Below, piece after piece: positions 9,219-19,791 of a stretch of DNA of 64,000 nucleotides. Below the pieces are notes generated by a model. The model ran no database searches and had not been told where the DNA came from. It was given only the letters and a program-made list of their open reading frames with translations. The stretch spans positions 434,001 to 498,000 of the forward strand of contig JABTUK010000002.1 of the NCBI GenBank assembly GCA_015075405.1, written 5' to 3'. Position 1 is the stretch's first letter; each line of letters begins with the position of its first letter. The position numbers were made by a program, and so were the translations under genes. This DNA comes from Anaerolineales bacterium. GTDB lineage: Bacteria; Chloroflexota; Anaerolineae; 4572-78; J111.

Positions 9219-9431
9219 GTGAAGAAATATTTGAGCGCTATCGAAGGGTATCATTTGGCCCTTCAAATTAGTAGTATTTTAGTCTGCTCAGTTTTTAGTT
9301 CACTTTTTGGCGGTATTTGGTTGGATCAAAAACTGGGGACCACACCCTGGCTGACGTTGGTACTAATGGTTTTGGGCCTGTTAATTGCCACATACACCAT
9401 TTACCGCACGGTAAAAGAACCACACAAGTAG
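9219..9431 (+). CDS. atpZ: AtpZ/AtpI-like ATP synthase accessory protein
   Basis: A 70-residue protein with two transmembrane helices (ALQISSILVCSVFSSLFGG and a second from LVLMVLGLLIATYTIY) joined by WLDQKLGTTPW. That is the arrangement of the AtpZ branch of ATP synthase protein I, in which helix 1 ends GG.WLD and a short loop precedes helix 2. Proteins of this family are linked to assembly of the c-ring or to cation supply at the ATP synthase. It starts with GTG and is the first gene after the promoter, 92 nt before the atpB start. The family assignment is good. The exact role in this lineage is inferred. Confidence 0.82.
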   Translation: MKKYLSAIEGYHLALQISSILVCSVFSSLFGGIWLDQKLGTTPWLTLVLMVLGLLIATYTIYRTVKEPHK

Positions 9432-9523
9432 TTAAAAATAGATAATTTGACAGCGGTTAGAACTCTCTGAGCAGCCGGAGCTGACTGCTGATCTTAATGC
9501 CTGGATGCAGAGGATTAAAGCGT

Positions 9524-10516
9524 ATGTCGAAAGTGATTGTCTATGTCGTCATTGCGTTGGTTGTTATTATTGTCGGTAATATTCTTCTGCCCGTACCGCG
9601 TGCCGCCATTGAGGTAGCGGCTGAACCGATTGGTTTAGGCCCGATTACCAATGCTATGCTGACCTCGTTTATTTTGTCGGCGGTTATTCTGATTATTGCC
9701 TTTATTGTCGGCAGCAACCTCAAGGAAAAGCCCACCGGTTTACAAAACCTGGTTGAGATTGTTATTGAAGCTCTCAGTAATTTTGTCAACGATATTGCTC
9801 CGCGCAAGTGGGCGCCCGTCTTTTTCCCCATTTTGGCAACTATTTTCATTTATCTGCTCTTTTCTAACTGGTTCGGTTTGTTGACGCCGTTGCTGGGCAG
9901 TTTTGGGCTGGTCCACTCGACCGATCACGGCGGCATCCCGGTTGAAAAGGTGATGTTTATCAGAGGCAGCGCCGATACATTGACTCCCTTGCATCACGGC
10001 GAAGAAGGCGCCGCCGAGGGTGAGGAAGCCCACGCCGAAGGCGCAGCCGAAGAAACTCATGCTAAAGGCAAACAGGCTTTGATTGTGCCTCTGTTCCGCG
10101 CCCCCAGCAGTGATTTGAACCTGACCGTCGGCCTGGCCCTGGTTTCGGTGTTTTTAACCCAGGTGTTTGGCGTTTGGGAATTGGGCCTGGGGTACTTTGG
10201 AAAATTCTTTCAGTTTGGCTCTTTTGCCAAAAAAGGGTTTGGCCTGGGCTTGATTGACGTGTTTATGGGCCTGATCGAGCTGATTAGCGAGATTGCCAAA
10301 ATCCTCTCGTTTGCCTTCCGGTTGTTTGGCAACATCTTTGCCGGCGAGGTGATATTGATCATTATGTCATCGTTGGTGTCGCTGCTGCTGGTCAACATCT
10401 TCTTTGGTCTGGAAATATTTGTCGGCTTTATTCAGGCGTTTGTGTTTTTTATCCTATCCCTGGTCTTTTTCTCGATGGCAACTCACTCGCACGGTGGGGA
10501 GCACAGCGAGCATTAA
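9524..10516 (+). CDS. atpB: ATP synthase F0 subunit a
   Basis: Subunit a of the membrane sector, which forms the two half-channels for ion flow against the c-ring. The essential arginine is in FAFRLFGNIFAGEV, and the last helix pair has IQAFVFFILSLVFF. The visible start is the ATG at 9524 (MSKVIVYVV), nine bases after AGAGGA. An in-frame ATG at 9497 would add an unlikely polar leader. At about 330 residues it is longer than typical bacterial subunit a. The extra length lies in a loop at roughly residues 155-185, between early helices, rich in His, Glu and Ala (HHGEEGAAEGEEAHAEG). It ends in THSHGGEHSEH, another His-rich stretch. Confidence 0.95.
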   Translation: MSKVIVYVVIALVVIIVGNILLPVPRAAIEVAAEPIGLGPITNAMLTSFILSAVILIIAFIVGSNLKEKPTGLQNLVEIVIEALSNFVNDIAPRKWAPVFFPILATIFIYLLFSNWFGLLTPLLGSFGLVHSTDHGGIPVEKVMFIRGSADTLTPLHHGEEGAAEGEEAHAEGAAEETHAKGKQALIVPLFRAPSSDLNLTVGLALVSVFLTQVFGVWELGLGYFGKFFQFGSFAKKGFGLGLIDVFMGLIELISEIAKILSFAFRLFGNIFAGEVILIIMSSLVSLLLVNIFFGLEIFVGFIQAFVFFILSLVFFSMATHSHGGEHSEH

Positions 10517-10518
10517 AA

Positions 10519-10894
<376 letters not shown>

Positions 10895-10950
10895 GTGTTG
10901 GCGCCGGTGATTATCAACCTTAAACCTATCGCGAAAGGAGGTATAGACGT

Positions 10951-11445
10951 GTGGAAGCACTAGGAATTTCCCCCTTTGGGATTATTGCTTACATTATTAA
11001 TTTTGTAATACTGGTCGTGCTGCTACAGATGTTTCTCTACAAGCCGGTCACGCAGATGTTGGCTCAGCGCCAGCAGCGCATTGCCGATGGGCTGTCAGCC
11101 GCCGACCGCGCCGCTCAAGAAGCAGCCTTGCAGCGAGCCGAATTTGAAAAAGAACTGGCCAGAGCGCGTGAAGCTTCTCAGGTAGAGGCCAAAAAAGCCG
11201 CTGAAGCTACCGAAAGGATGCGCCAGGATATTATCTCTGCGGCGCAAAAAGAAGCTGAAGAAATCAGGGCGCGGGCCAGAGCCGAAGCCGAACAGGAAAA
11301 GCAGCAAGTTGCGGCTGACCTGCAAAAAGAAGCAGCTTCGCTGGCGATGCAGATTACCCGCAAAGTTGTCGGCGGGGCCATTGACGAAACTGCCCAGCGC
11401 CGCCTGGTTGATCAGTTTCTGGCGAGTATGGGAGATGCCAAGTGA
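10951..11445 (+). CDS. atpF: ATP synthase F0 subunit b
   Basis: 164 residues: one N-terminal membrane helix (IIAYIINFVILVVLLQMFLY) followed by a long charged coiled coil rich in Ala, Glu, Lys and Arg. It forms the peripheral stalk that links the membrane sector to the F1 head through subunit delta. The start is GTG, with a perfect AAAGGAGGT at 10934-10942. Its TGA stop overlaps the GTG of atpH (GTGA), so b and delta are translationally coupled. There is only one b gene, so the stalk is probably a homodimer. Confidence 0.94.
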   Translation: MEALGISPFGIIAYIINFVILVVLLQMFLYKPVTQMLAQRQQRIADGLSAADRAAQEAALQRAEFEKELARAREASQVEAKKAAEATERMRQDIISAAQKEAEEIRARARAEAEQEKQQVAADLQKEAASLAMQITRKVVGGAIDETAQRRLVDQFLASMGDAK

Positions 11446-11969
11446 ACACCCAAGAGCTTTCGCGCAAATACGCGATGGCTGTTTTCAGCCTTGCCCTTGA
11501 TTCATGGCTAACTCCACTCAAAGCCGTAGAACATGAGCTGGGTAACAACGCAACGTTGGCGGCTACTTTGCAAGATAAAGATCGTTCCTTTAGCGAGCGG
11601 CAGCAAGCTCTGGATAAACTTATTCCCGGCGACAGTAGCCAGCAGGTACGCAACTTTTTGTATACCTTGCTCCGCGATGGCGACATCGGGCTGCTGGGTG
11701 GAATAATGGGCGAGCTGACGCACATGGTTCGCGGTGGGCCGCTGGTGCAAACAGCCAAAGTGACAACCGCTCTACCCCTGTCTGACAAAGAGAAAGATGA
11801 TTTTCGCCAGAAATTAGCCACCCAGTACGGGGACAGCCTGGAATTTGACTTTAACGTTGACCCGGCTATTCTCGGCGGAGCTATCGTTCAGGTGGGCGAC
11901 AAGGTGATTGACGGCAGTGTGGTAACCCGGCTCGCAGCCATGAGTAATGCCTTAGGAGTTAAGAGTTAA
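11442..11969 (+). CDS. atpH: ATP synthase F1 subunit delta
   Basis: 175 residues, of normal length for the OSCP/delta family. The N-terminal helical domain begins ELSRKYAMAVFSLALD, and the C-terminal family signature lies in LGGAIVQVGDKVIDGSV. It caps the F1 head and holds it to the b stalk. The GTG start overlaps the end of atpF by four bases, and the upstream GGAGATG region within atpF could serve as ribosome-binding site. It is followed by a stuttering repeat before atpA. Confidence 0.94.
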   Translation: MNTQELSRKYAMAVFSLALDSWLTPLKAVEHELGNNATLAATLQDKDRSFSERQQALDKLIPGDSSQQVRNFLYTLLRDGDIGLLGGIMGELTHMVRGGPLVQTAKVTTALPLSDKEKDDFRQKLATQYGDSLEFDFNVDPAILGGAIVQVGDKVIDGSVVTRLAAMSNALGVKS

Positions 11970-12009
11970 ACGTTCAACGTTCAACGTTCAACGTTTAACC
12001 TTCAACGTC
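11970..12009. repeat. Stuttering repeat CGTTCAACGTTCAACG between atpH and atpA
   Basis: Tandem CGTTCAA units that are partly self-complementary (AACGTT), ending just before the atpA ribosome-binding site GGAGGT at 12013-12018. The same word family recurs at 37316-37345. Confidence 0.75.
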
Positions 12010-12021
12010 ATTGGAGGTTAG

Positions 12022-13545
12022 ATGGTTTTGAAATTAGACGATATTACGGCTCAAATTCGCCAGCAGATCGAAGCTTTTGAAGCGCCGCTGGAAGTGGCCG
12101 ATGTGGGGCAGGTCATTAGTGTGGGCGATGGTATCGCCCGCGTGAGCGGTCTGGCTAATGTAATGGCAACCGAACTGTTGGAATTCCCCGGCGGCGTTGT
12201 CGGCATGGCCTTGAACCTGGAAGAAAACCAGGTGGGGGCAGTGATTTTGGGCGATTTTGAGCATATTGAGGAAGGCGACACGGTTAAAAGCACCGGCCGT
12301 ATTGCCTCGGTACCGGTTGGTGAAGCCCTGATTGGCCGGGTGGTCAATGCGGTGGGCGAACCTATTGACGGCAAAGGCCCGATCCAAAATGACGGCTTCT
12401 ATCCCGTCGAAAAGATTGCCCCTGGCGTAATCGAGCGGGCCAATGTTAATACCCCGGTACAAACCGGTATTCTTGCCATTGACTCGATGATCCCGATTGG
12501 CCGCGGCCAGCGCGAGTTGATCATCGGTGACCGGCAGACCGGCAAAACCGCCATTGCCCTGGACACGATTATCAACCAAAAGGGCAAAAACCTGATCTGC
12601 ATTTATGTGGCTATCGGCCAACGACAGGGTCAGGTGGCCCAGGTGGTGGGAACGCTGGAACGATACGGGGCGATGGAGCACACCATTGTGGTGGTCGCTG
12701 GGGCATCCGACCCGGCCCCGATGCAGTACATCGCTCCCTATGCTGGCTGCGCTATGGGCGAATATCTGATGGACAAGGGCAAAGAGGCGCTGATTATCTA
12801 CGATGATCTGAGCAAGCACGCCTGGGCTTACCGCCAGATTTCGCTGTTGCTGCGCCGCCCGCCCGGACGCGAAGCTTATCCTGGCGACTTGTTCTATTTG
12901 CACTCCCGCCTGTTGGAACGGGCGGCCAAGCTCTCGAAAGACAATGGCGGCGGCTCGCTAACTGCCCTGCCGATCATCGAAACCCTGGCCGGCGACGTGA
13001 GCGCCTACGTGCCCACCAACGTGATTTCGATTACCGACGGCCAGATCTTCCTGGAAAGCGACCTGTTCTACGCCGGTCAACGCCCGGCCTTGAACGTCGG
13101 TATTTCCGTGTCTCGCGTGGGCGGTGACGCGCAGACCAAAGCCATGAAACAGGTGGCCGGTCAGTTGCGCCTGGAATTGGCCCAATTCAGAGCGTTGGCC
13201 GCTTTTGCCCAGTTTGGGTCTGAATTGGATGCGGCAACCCGTGATCAGCTCGAGCGCGGGTTGCGCCTGACCGAGTTGTTGAAGCAGCCCCAGTATCAGC
13301 CGCAGTCGTTAGAAGATCAGGTCCTATCAGTTTATGCGCTGACCAAAGGCTTTGCCCGCAACGTAGCCATAGATGAAATCCGGCCCTATGTCAATGGCTT
13401 GCTTCAGTTCATACACTCCAATTATCCGGCAGTGGGGCAGGCAATTGCTAACGAAAAAGTGATTTCCGAGCAAACAGATACGGCGCTCTGGTCCGCTCTG
13501 GCCGAGTATAATCGCTCGCGCAACTTGGAAGTTCCCAAAAAATAA
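12022..13545 (+). CDS. atpA: ATP synthase F1 subunit alpha
   Basis: 507 residues, the usual length. The Walker A motif is [15 protein letters not shown], the nucleotide-binding region includes [16 protein letters not shown], and the subunit alpha signature [14 protein letters not shown] appears here as [16 protein letters not shown]. Alpha carries the non-catalytic nucleotide sites of the hexamer. The start is ATG with GGAGGT four bases upstream. The gene continues the canonical delta-alpha-gamma-beta-epsilon order, followed by a 163-nt gap filled with a palindrome before atpG. Confidence 0.97.
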   Translation: MVLKLDDITAQIRQQIEAFEAPLEVADVGQVISVGDGIARVSGLANVMATELLEFPGGVVGMALNLEENQVGAVILGDFEHIEEGDTVKSTGRIASVPVGEALIGRVVNAVGEPIDGKGPIQNDGFYPVEKIAPGVIERANVNTPVQTGILAIDSMIPIGRGQRELIIGDRQTGKTAIALDTIINQKGKNLICIYVAIGQRQGQVAQVVGTLERYGAMEHTIVVVAGASDPAPMQYIAPYAGCAMGEYLMDKGKEALIIYDDLSKHAWAYRQISLLLRRPPGREAYPGDLFYLHSRLLERAAKLSKDNGGGSLTALPIIETLAGDVSAYVPTNVISITDGQIFLESDLFYAGQRPALNVGISVSRVGGDAQTKAMKQVAGQLRLELAQFRALAAFAQFGSELDAATRDQLERGLRLTELLKQPQYQPQSLEDQVLSVYALTKGFARNVAIDEIRPYVNGLLQFIHSNYPAVGQAIANEKVISEQTDTALWSALAEYNRSRNLEVPKK

Positions 13546-13559
13546 CTACTCAGCCACCT

Positions 13560-13665
13560 GAGTAATAGCCCTTTCGAGGCTAAGGCTGAGGCTAAGAGTG
13601 AGATTACGTTTAGTTGATCCCGCTTAGCCTTAGACTCAGCCTCAGCCTTAAGGGATTAAGGATCA
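13560..13665. repeat. Stuttering palindrome between atpA and atpG (GGCTAAGGCTGAGG type)
   Basis: The left arm includes GAGGCTAAGGCTGAGGC and the right arm AGACTCAGCCTCAGCC. The arms pair around a centre near 13605. The rest of the 163-nt gap shows no other element except the weak region before the GTG start of atpG. Confidence 0.75.
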
Positions 13666-13708
13666 AGCGGTGAGTAATTACAAAATAGTCTCTTTTTAGG
13701 ATTAACCC

Positions 13709-14620
13709 GTGGCCTCTCTGCGAGAAATCAGACAACGTATCAGAAGTGTCAAAAATATTGCCCAGATCACGCGGGCCATGCAAATGGTGGCTGCCTCGAA
13801 AATGCGCCGGGCGCAAGAGCAAGCACTGGCCTCGCGGCCTTATGCGGCCAAAACGTGGGAGATTCTGACCCACCTGTCCGCGCAGCGAGGTAACGTCGAA
13901 CAGCTTCACCCCTTGCTGGCTCAGCGAGATCAAGTAAAAAATGTGGCGGTTATTCTGATCACATCCGATAAGGGCCTGGCCGGGGCGTACAATGGCAATA
14001 TCATTCGGGCGGCTATTCGTTTTATGCGGAGTAACAATCGGGAAAAAGCCAGCCTGATCACCGTTGGGCGCAAAGGACGCGATTTTATGATCCGCTTTGG
14101 CCGGAAGGTTGTGGCTGAATTTACGGACCTACCTGCCCGGCCCAGTTCGCTTGATATTGCCCCCATCGCCCGGCTTGCCATTGATGGGTTTCTGGCCGAA
14201 GAGTTTGATGAGGTTTACCTGGGCTATACCGACTTTATCAACACCCTGACCCAGGAGCCAACCCTGCGCTTGTTGCTGCCCATCCGGCCCGGCGCGGTTG
14301 AAAGTAAGGTCATGAGCGAGTATCTGGGCCAGGAAACCACCATGTCTACCGCCGAATACCTGTATGAACCAAATCCCAATACCTTACTCGACACCATCCT
14401 GCCCCGGTTTACCGAGTTGCAAATTTATCAAGCCCTTTTAGAAGCCCGCGCCAGCGAGGAGTCGGCCCGCATGGTAGCCATGCGCAACGCGACTGAAAAT
14501 GCCAACGAATTGATTGGCGACCTGACCCTGGTTTACAACAAAGCGCGTCAGGATGCGATTACCAAAGAATTATTAGACATTGCCGGTGGGGCCGAAGCCC
14601 TGGCTCAAGCAAGCAAGTAA
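13709..14620 (+). CDS. atpG: ATP synthase F1 subunit gamma
   Basis: 303 residues, slightly longer than the usual 285-295. It forms the central rotor shaft. The N-terminal coiled coil has the family signature REIRQRIRSVKNIAQITRA followed by MQMVAASKMRRAQ. The C-terminal coiled coil has ESARMVAMRNATENANEL and QDAITKELLDIAGGAEAL. The Rossmann-like middle includes ITSDKGLAGAYNG. The start is GTG with a poor ribosome-binding site (TTTTTAGGA 9-10 bases before), in contrast to the strong sites of atpA and atpD. Confidence 0.96.
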   Translation: MASLREIRQRIRSVKNIAQITRAMQMVAASKMRRAQEQALASRPYAAKTWEILTHLSAQRGNVEQLHPLLAQRDQVKNVAVILITSDKGLAGAYNGNIIRAAIRFMRSNNREKASLITVGRKGRDFMIRFGRKVVAEFTDLPARPSSLDIAPIARLAIDGFLAEEFDEVYLGYTDFINTLTQEPTLRLLLPIRPGAVESKVMSEYLGQETTMSTAEYLYEPNPNTLLDTILPRFTELQIYQALLEARASEESARMVAMRNATENANELIGDLTLVYNKARQDAITKELLDIAGGAEALAQASK

Positions 14621-14750
14621 GTAAGTAAAAATAAGGAGTAAGGAGTAGGAAGTAAGAAGTAGGGAGTAAGAAGTAGGGTTGATTTTATTAATTTCTAAAT
14701 TCTTATTTCTAAATTCTTATTTCTAAATTCTTATTTCTTCTTTTCCCTCA
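14619..14750. repeat. Stuttering repeats between atpG and atpD
   Basis: There are two blocks. The first repeats AAGGAGTA, GAAGTA and similar words from 14619 to about 14677. The second has three near-perfect tandem copies of a 14-base TTATTTCTAAATTC unit (about 14691-14738). No coding potential was seen. Confidence 0.75.
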
Positions 14751-14760
14751 GGAGGATTGA

Positions 14761-16161
<1,401 letters not shown>

Positions 16162-16240
16162 CAGGTAGCAGGGTAGCAAGTAGCAGGTAACTTACTGTTC
16201 ACTGATCACTGATCACTGACTACTGGCTACTGACTACTCT
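16162..16240. repeat. Stuttering repeats between atpD and atpC
   Basis: A block of GTAGCAG-like words is followed by tandem CACTGATCACTGATC and CTACTGGCTACTGAC words. TGATCA is itself palindromic. It fills nearly the whole gap before atpC. Confidence 0.7.
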
Positions 16241-16257
16241 TGACGCAGGAATAAATT

Positions 16258-16710
16258 ATGGCAACGCTGCATCTGGAAATTGTTACAATCGAGCGCCGGG
16301 TTTACGACGATGAAGTCAATATGGTCGTTGCGCCGGGTTCGGAAGGGATGCTGGGCATTTTGCCCCGGCACACCCCGCTGCTCACGGCTTTGACTTACGG
16401 TGAGCTTCAAATCAAGAAAGACGGTCAGGAAGACCAGTTTTTTGCCATCGGCGGCGGTTTTATGGAAGTACAGCCCAATCGGGTGGTCGTGCTGGCCGAT
16501 TCGGCGGAACGGGCCGAGGAAATTGACGTGGAACGCGCCGAAGCCGCCCGCCGCCGCGCCGAAGAATCCATCGCCAAAGCGCCGGAAGAGCTTGAATTGG
16601 AACGGGCCGAAGCCGCTTTGCGCCGCAACGTCACCCGGCTTAAGGTGGCCGAACGCCGCCGAGGGGCACGCGCCCGCTCCATGCGCGGCCCTGGGGATGG
16701 CATGTCGTAA
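16258..16710 (+). CDS. atpC: ATP synthase F1 subunit epsilon
   Basis: 150 residues. The N-terminal beta-sandwich contains GSEGMLGILPRHTPLLTAL and IGGGFMEVQPNRVVVLAD, both family hallmarks. The C-terminal helical hairpin is long and strongly charged (Ala/Arg/Glu-rich). The ATP-binding sensor sequence of the Bacillus type is not obvious. The subunit links the shaft to the c-ring and can inhibit ATP hydrolysis. It is the last gene of the operon; a long perfect palindrome and a rho-independent terminator follow. Confidence 0.95.
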   Translation: MATLHLEIVTIERRVYDDEVNMVVAPGSEGMLGILPRHTPLLTALTYGELQIKKDGQEDQFFAIGGGFMEVQPNRVVVLADSAERAEEIDVERAEAARRRAEESIAKAPEELELERAEAALRRNVTRLKVAERRRGARARSMRGPGDGMS

Positions 16711-16716
16711 ACCGTT

Positions 16717-16760
16717 CCCCAATCTTGTTCCCAAACTCCAGTTTGGGAACAAGATTGGGG
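16717..16760. repeat. Perfect 21-bp inverted repeat after atpC
   Basis: The arms CCCCAATCTTGTTCCC plus AAACT (16717-16737) and their exact complement (16740-16760) are separated by only two bases. No T-tract follows directly, so this looks like a repeat element, or an mRNA 3'-end stabilising hairpin, rather than the terminator itself. Confidence 0.85.
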
Positions 16761-16798
16761 GTGAATTGTTTATTTTGTATTCCTTAGACGCCCCTATC

Positions 16799-16834
16799 AG
16801 GCCAGGAGTTGCCCCAAGAACTCCTGGCCTTTTT
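16799..16834 (+). terminator. Rho-independent terminator of the atp operon
   Basis: A 12-bp stem, AGGCCAGGAGTT pairing with AACTCCTGGCCT, has an 8-nt loop and is followed by TTTT. It lies about 90 nt after the atpC stop. Confidence 0.85.
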
Positions 16835-16943
16835 GCGGGCATTGAGCCTATCAGTGTTGAAAGAGGAGTGTCCAAAATTTTAGTGGGAGCGATTGGCCAA
16901 TCACCCCTACCGGCCTAAAATCTGAGACAGACCCTTGAGAGAG

Positions 16944-16971
16944 TTGCTCATCCTGCAAATTAAGTTACAAT
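16944..16971 (+). promoter_or_regulatory. Candidate promoter for mreB
   Basis: TTGCTC and TACAAT are spaced by 16 bases, located 38 nt before the mreB start and after the atp terminator. Confidence 0.45.
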
Positions 16972-17008
16972 AAACCGATTATTACCGGGAAGGTTATCAG
17001 AACGACTT

Positions 17009-18022
17009 ATGTTTGAAAAGAAAATAGGGGTAGATTTAGGCACCTTCAGTATCCTGATTTATATGAAAGGCCGCGGTATTGTGCTGCAAGAGCCTTCGAT
17101 TGTGGCCATTTCCCAAAAAGATGACCGGATTGTGGCCATTGGCGAAGAGGCCAGAGCGATGCTGGGCCGGGTGCCCGAAGCGATTGAAATCACCCGGCCC
17201 TTGCGTAACGGGGTGATTGCCGATTATTATGTAACCGAAAAGATGTTGGACTTTTATATCGAGCGGCTGGTGGGGCGGTTCCGTTTATTCCCGCCGGAAG
17301 TGATGATCAGTACGCCTGTCGGCATCACCAGCGTCGAGCGGCGGGCGGTGGAAGACGCGGCCCGGAAAGCGGCCCGGCGGCAGGCTTACACCATTCCCGA
17401 ACCGTTGGCGGCCGCTATCGGCGCGGGGATGCCTATTGACACGCCCACCGGCAACATGGTTGTAGATATCGGCGGCGGCACCAGCGAAGCCGCCGTGATT
17501 GCCATGAACGGTATCGTCACCAGCAACTCGATTCGGGTAGCCGGGATGAAACTGGACGAGGCCATTGTCAACTATGTCCGCCGTAAGTATAACCTGGTCA
17601 TCGGCGAGCAGACAGCCGAGGAAATCAAAATCAATATCGGCAGCGCCACCCCGTTAGAAGAACCGTTGGAGATGGAAGTCAAAGGGCGCGACCAGGTGGC
17701 CGGGTTGCCGCGCACCATCAAAATTGTCTCTGATGAGGTCACAGAGGCTATCAACGAGCCACTGTTGGCGATTACCGGTGTGGTTAAAAGCGTGCTGGAA
17801 CGAACACCGCCAGAGTTGGCTTCCGACATCATTGACCGGGGCGTTATTATGACTGGCGGCACAGCTCTGTTGAGAAATTTAGACCTGTTGCTAACCCGGC
17901 AAACCGGAGTGCCCTGTTATGTAGCCGATAATCCGGTTGCCTGCGTGGCCCTGGGCGCCGGCTACGGTTTGGAAATTCGGGAAGCGTTGGAACGAGCGGC
18001 CTCGCCGTATTACGCTTATTAA
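17009..18022 (+). CDS. mreB: MreB/Mbl-like actin homologue, rod-shape protein
   Basis: 337 residues of the bacterial actin family. Phosphate-1 loop region: [19 protein letters not shown], where MreB usually reads DLGTANTLVY. Phosphate-2 region: [15 protein letters not shown]. Adenosine loop: [16 protein letters not shown]. Other hallmarks are [18 protein letters not shown] and [13 protein letters not shown]. MreB polymerises on the inner membrane face and directs peptidoglycan synthesis. Here it stands alone, without mreC or mreD, between the ATP synthase operon and the convergent rex gene. Stand-alone paralogues (Mbl or MreBH) are known, so the precise subtype is uncertain. Confidence 0.9.
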   Translation: MFEKKIGVDLGTFSILIYMKGRGIVLQEPSIVAISQKDDRIVAIGEEARAMLGRVPEAIEITRPLRNGVIADYYVTEKMLDFYIERLVGRFRLFPPEVMISTPVGITSVERRAVEDAARKAARRQAYTIPEPLAAAIGAGMPIDTPTGNMVVDIGGGTSEAAVIAMNGIVTSNSIRVAGMKLDEAIVNYVRRKYNLVIGEQTAEEIKINIGSATPLEEPLEMEVKGRDQVAGLPRTIKIVSDEVTEAINEPLLAITGVVKSVLERTPPELASDIIDRGVIMTGGTALLRNLDLLLTRQTGVPCYVADNPVACVALGAGYGLEIREALERAASPYYAY

Positions 18023-18045
18023 GTTGGTTCAAGGGTTGGATTGAC

Positions 18046-18076
18046 AAAAGACCGCGTTCCTGACGCGGTCTTTTTT
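18046..18076. terminator. Bidirectional terminator between mreB and rex
   Basis: Stem GACCGCG (18050-18056) pairs with CGCGGTC (18064-18070) around a 7-nt loop. It has a T-tract on the right and an A-tract on the left, so it can end both mreB and the oppositely oriented rex transcript. Confidence 0.88.
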
Positions 18077-18082
18077 ATACCA

Positions 18083-18703
18083 TCAGACCAGATAGTAGGT
18101 CATCCGTTGGAGATGGACTACCGGATCAATATACTGCACCTGGATCTTTTCGGGTACAGTCAAGGTAATGGGGGCGTAGTTCAAAATGGCCTTGACTCCG
18201 GCTTCGATTAACAAGTCACTCACCGATTGAGCGACGGAGGCAGGTACAGCGATAATTGCCATCTTGATTTTTAATTGGTTAATAACTTGGGCCAAACTCT
18301 TTATATCGTGAACAATTTTACCGTTGGTTTCCTGTCCAATTTTAGCCGGATCGTTATCAAAAATGGCTTCAATGTGAAAACCCTTGCTGGCAAAGCCGCC
18401 GTAATGAGCAATAGCTTGGCCTAAATCACCAAAACCAACCAGCGCCACCGCCCAATCCCGATCCACATGCAAGATTTTGGAGATCTGCTCGCGCAAATAG
18501 TTGATTTCGTAGCCTGTCCCCTGCTTGCCAAACTCCCCAAAGTGAGATAAATCTTTGCGAATTTGGGCCGATCCAATTCCCAGTTTTTGTCCAAGTTCCT
18601 GTGACGAAGTAAACTCCTGACCCGCCTCATAAAGAAGGTTAAGCGCCCGTAAATAGATAGGCAGCCGCCCAATGACGATATCAGGAACTTCAGCACCAGC
18701 CAT
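18083..18703 (-). CDS. rex: Redox-sensing transcriptional repressor Rex
   Basis: 206 residues, the usual length. The N-terminal winged helix (residues 1-80; [48 protein letters not shown]) is followed by a Rossmann domain whose NADH-binding loop is [16 protein letters not shown]. The C-terminal helix swaps between subunits in the family. Rex senses the NADH/NAD ratio and represses fermentation and respiratory genes when NADH is low. It lies next to the ATP synthase operon and mreB. I could not find a clear Rex operator near either, so direct control of atp is unproven. The start ATG has AAGGAAGG upstream. Confidence 0.94.
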   Translation of the reverse strand: MAGAEVPDIVIGRLPIYLRALNLLYEAGQEFTSSQELGQKLGIGSAQIRKDLSHFGEFGKQGTGYEINYLREQISKILHVDRDWAVALVGFGDLGQAIAHYGGFASKGFHIEAIFDNDPAKIGQETNGKIVHDIKSLAQVINQLKIKMAIIAVPASVAQSVSDLLIEAGVKAILNYAPITLTVPEKIQVQYIDPVVHLQRMTYYLV

Positions 18704-18868
18704 TTGTATATGCCTTCCTTAGACCAAGATATTAATAAGCGAATTTGATGGAATAAAAGGTGGACAAAAGCTTGTGAAAGTGAAACTTAGAACTATCTTA
18801 CCATAAATCAGGACAATGAGCAACAGCCGCCGTATCAGTTTGAGCTAAAGAGAGTAAACCGGCCAAAG

Positions 18869-19570
18869 TTACCGATTTGTCCTCAAAAGACCGTACTTGA
18901 GAATAACATAGACGGCTCTAATCCCATCTTTCCACTGGATTTTCTTGCCCTCCTCATAGGTCCGCCCGTAATAAGAAATACCAACCTCGTAAACAACGCA
19001 GTTCAAGCGGGCCACTTTAGCCGTAAATTCTGGTTCAAAGCCAAAACGCTCCTCTTTCAGTTCTATTTTTTCCAAAATGCTGCGTTTGAAAACCTTATAA
19101 CAAACCTCCATATCCGTTAAATTCAAGTCGGTAAACATATTGGAGAGGAGGGTCAGTAATTTGTTGCCAATCGAATGCCAGAAGTACAGCACTCGATGCG
19201 AGTCGCCGCCGGCAAAGCGGGAGCCAAAAACTACATCGGCTTTGCCCTCCAGGATTGGTTTCAACAGTTTTGGATATTCATTGGGGTCGTACTCCAAATC
19301 GGCGTCTTGGATAATGATAATATCGCCGGTAGCGTGATTAAAGCCGGTTTGCAGCGCCGCGCCTTTGCCTTTATTAATTTCGTGAAAGATAATTTTTATG
19401 TTATCACGGTCCTCAAGAGTCCGCAGATAATCCCTGGTGGGGTCGGTCGAACAGTCATCCACAATGACCAACTCTCGGTCGAGCGGCAACGGAACTTGCA
19501 GAACTTTTTCAACAATGGCGGCAATGGTTTGAATTTCATTGTAACAGGGGATAACAATAGAGACTTTCAT
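18869..19570 (-). CDS. Glycosyltransferase family 2 (dolichol-phosphate mannosyltransferase-like)
   Basis: A 233-residue soluble GT-A enzyme. The nucleotide-binding start is [19 protein letters not shown], followed by IVDDCSTD. The metal-binding DxD-type motif is in [19 protein letters not shown], with [12 protein letters not shown] and the acceptor-side [10 protein letters not shown] beyond. This pattern is typical of DPM1-like enzymes that load a sugar on a polyprenyl phosphate. There is no C-terminal membrane domain. GAGGA five bases before the ATG supports the start. It is transcribed toward rex with a 165-nt gap. A membrane glycosyltransferase that could use such a lipid-linked sugar is encoded at 33958-35901. 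Confidence 0.9.
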   Translation of the reverse strand: MKVSIVIPCYNEIQTIAAIVEKVLQVPLPLDRELVIVDDCSTDPTRDYLRTLEDRDNIKIIFHEINKGKGAALQTGFNHATGDIIIIQDADLEYDPNEYPKLLKPILEGKADVVFGSRFAGGDSHRVLYFWHSIGNKLLTLLSNMFTDLNLTDMEVCYKVFKRSILEKIELKEERFGFEPEFTAKVARLNCVVYEVGISYYGRTYEEGKKIQWKDGIRAVYVILKYGLLRTNR

Positions 19571-19791
19571 CCAAATCCTCGAATAATGGGCGCCAGGGTA
19601 AAGGTAGATAAACTCGGCGCAACTGGGGCAGTATTATATAACCCATGTTCAAGGGGTCGCAAATGAGAGCGGAGTTTACTCAGCCGGCCAAATAATGCTC
19701 ATGTTCCTGGCAAATCTATCACAATTGACCTTAAGCCGGGACGCAGTTAAAATGAAGTCAATCATCTCTATTTTCCAGGGAGAACAACACC

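Noticed and set aside
12034..12903. 289-residue minus-strand frame under atpA
   Set aside because: It is a complementary-frame shadow of a highly conserved gene with no family features.
14691..14738. Three tandem 14-base units that could suggest a CRISPR or iteron array
   Set aside because: There are no unique spacers, the units are directly adjacent and A/T-rich, and no cas or replication gene is present.
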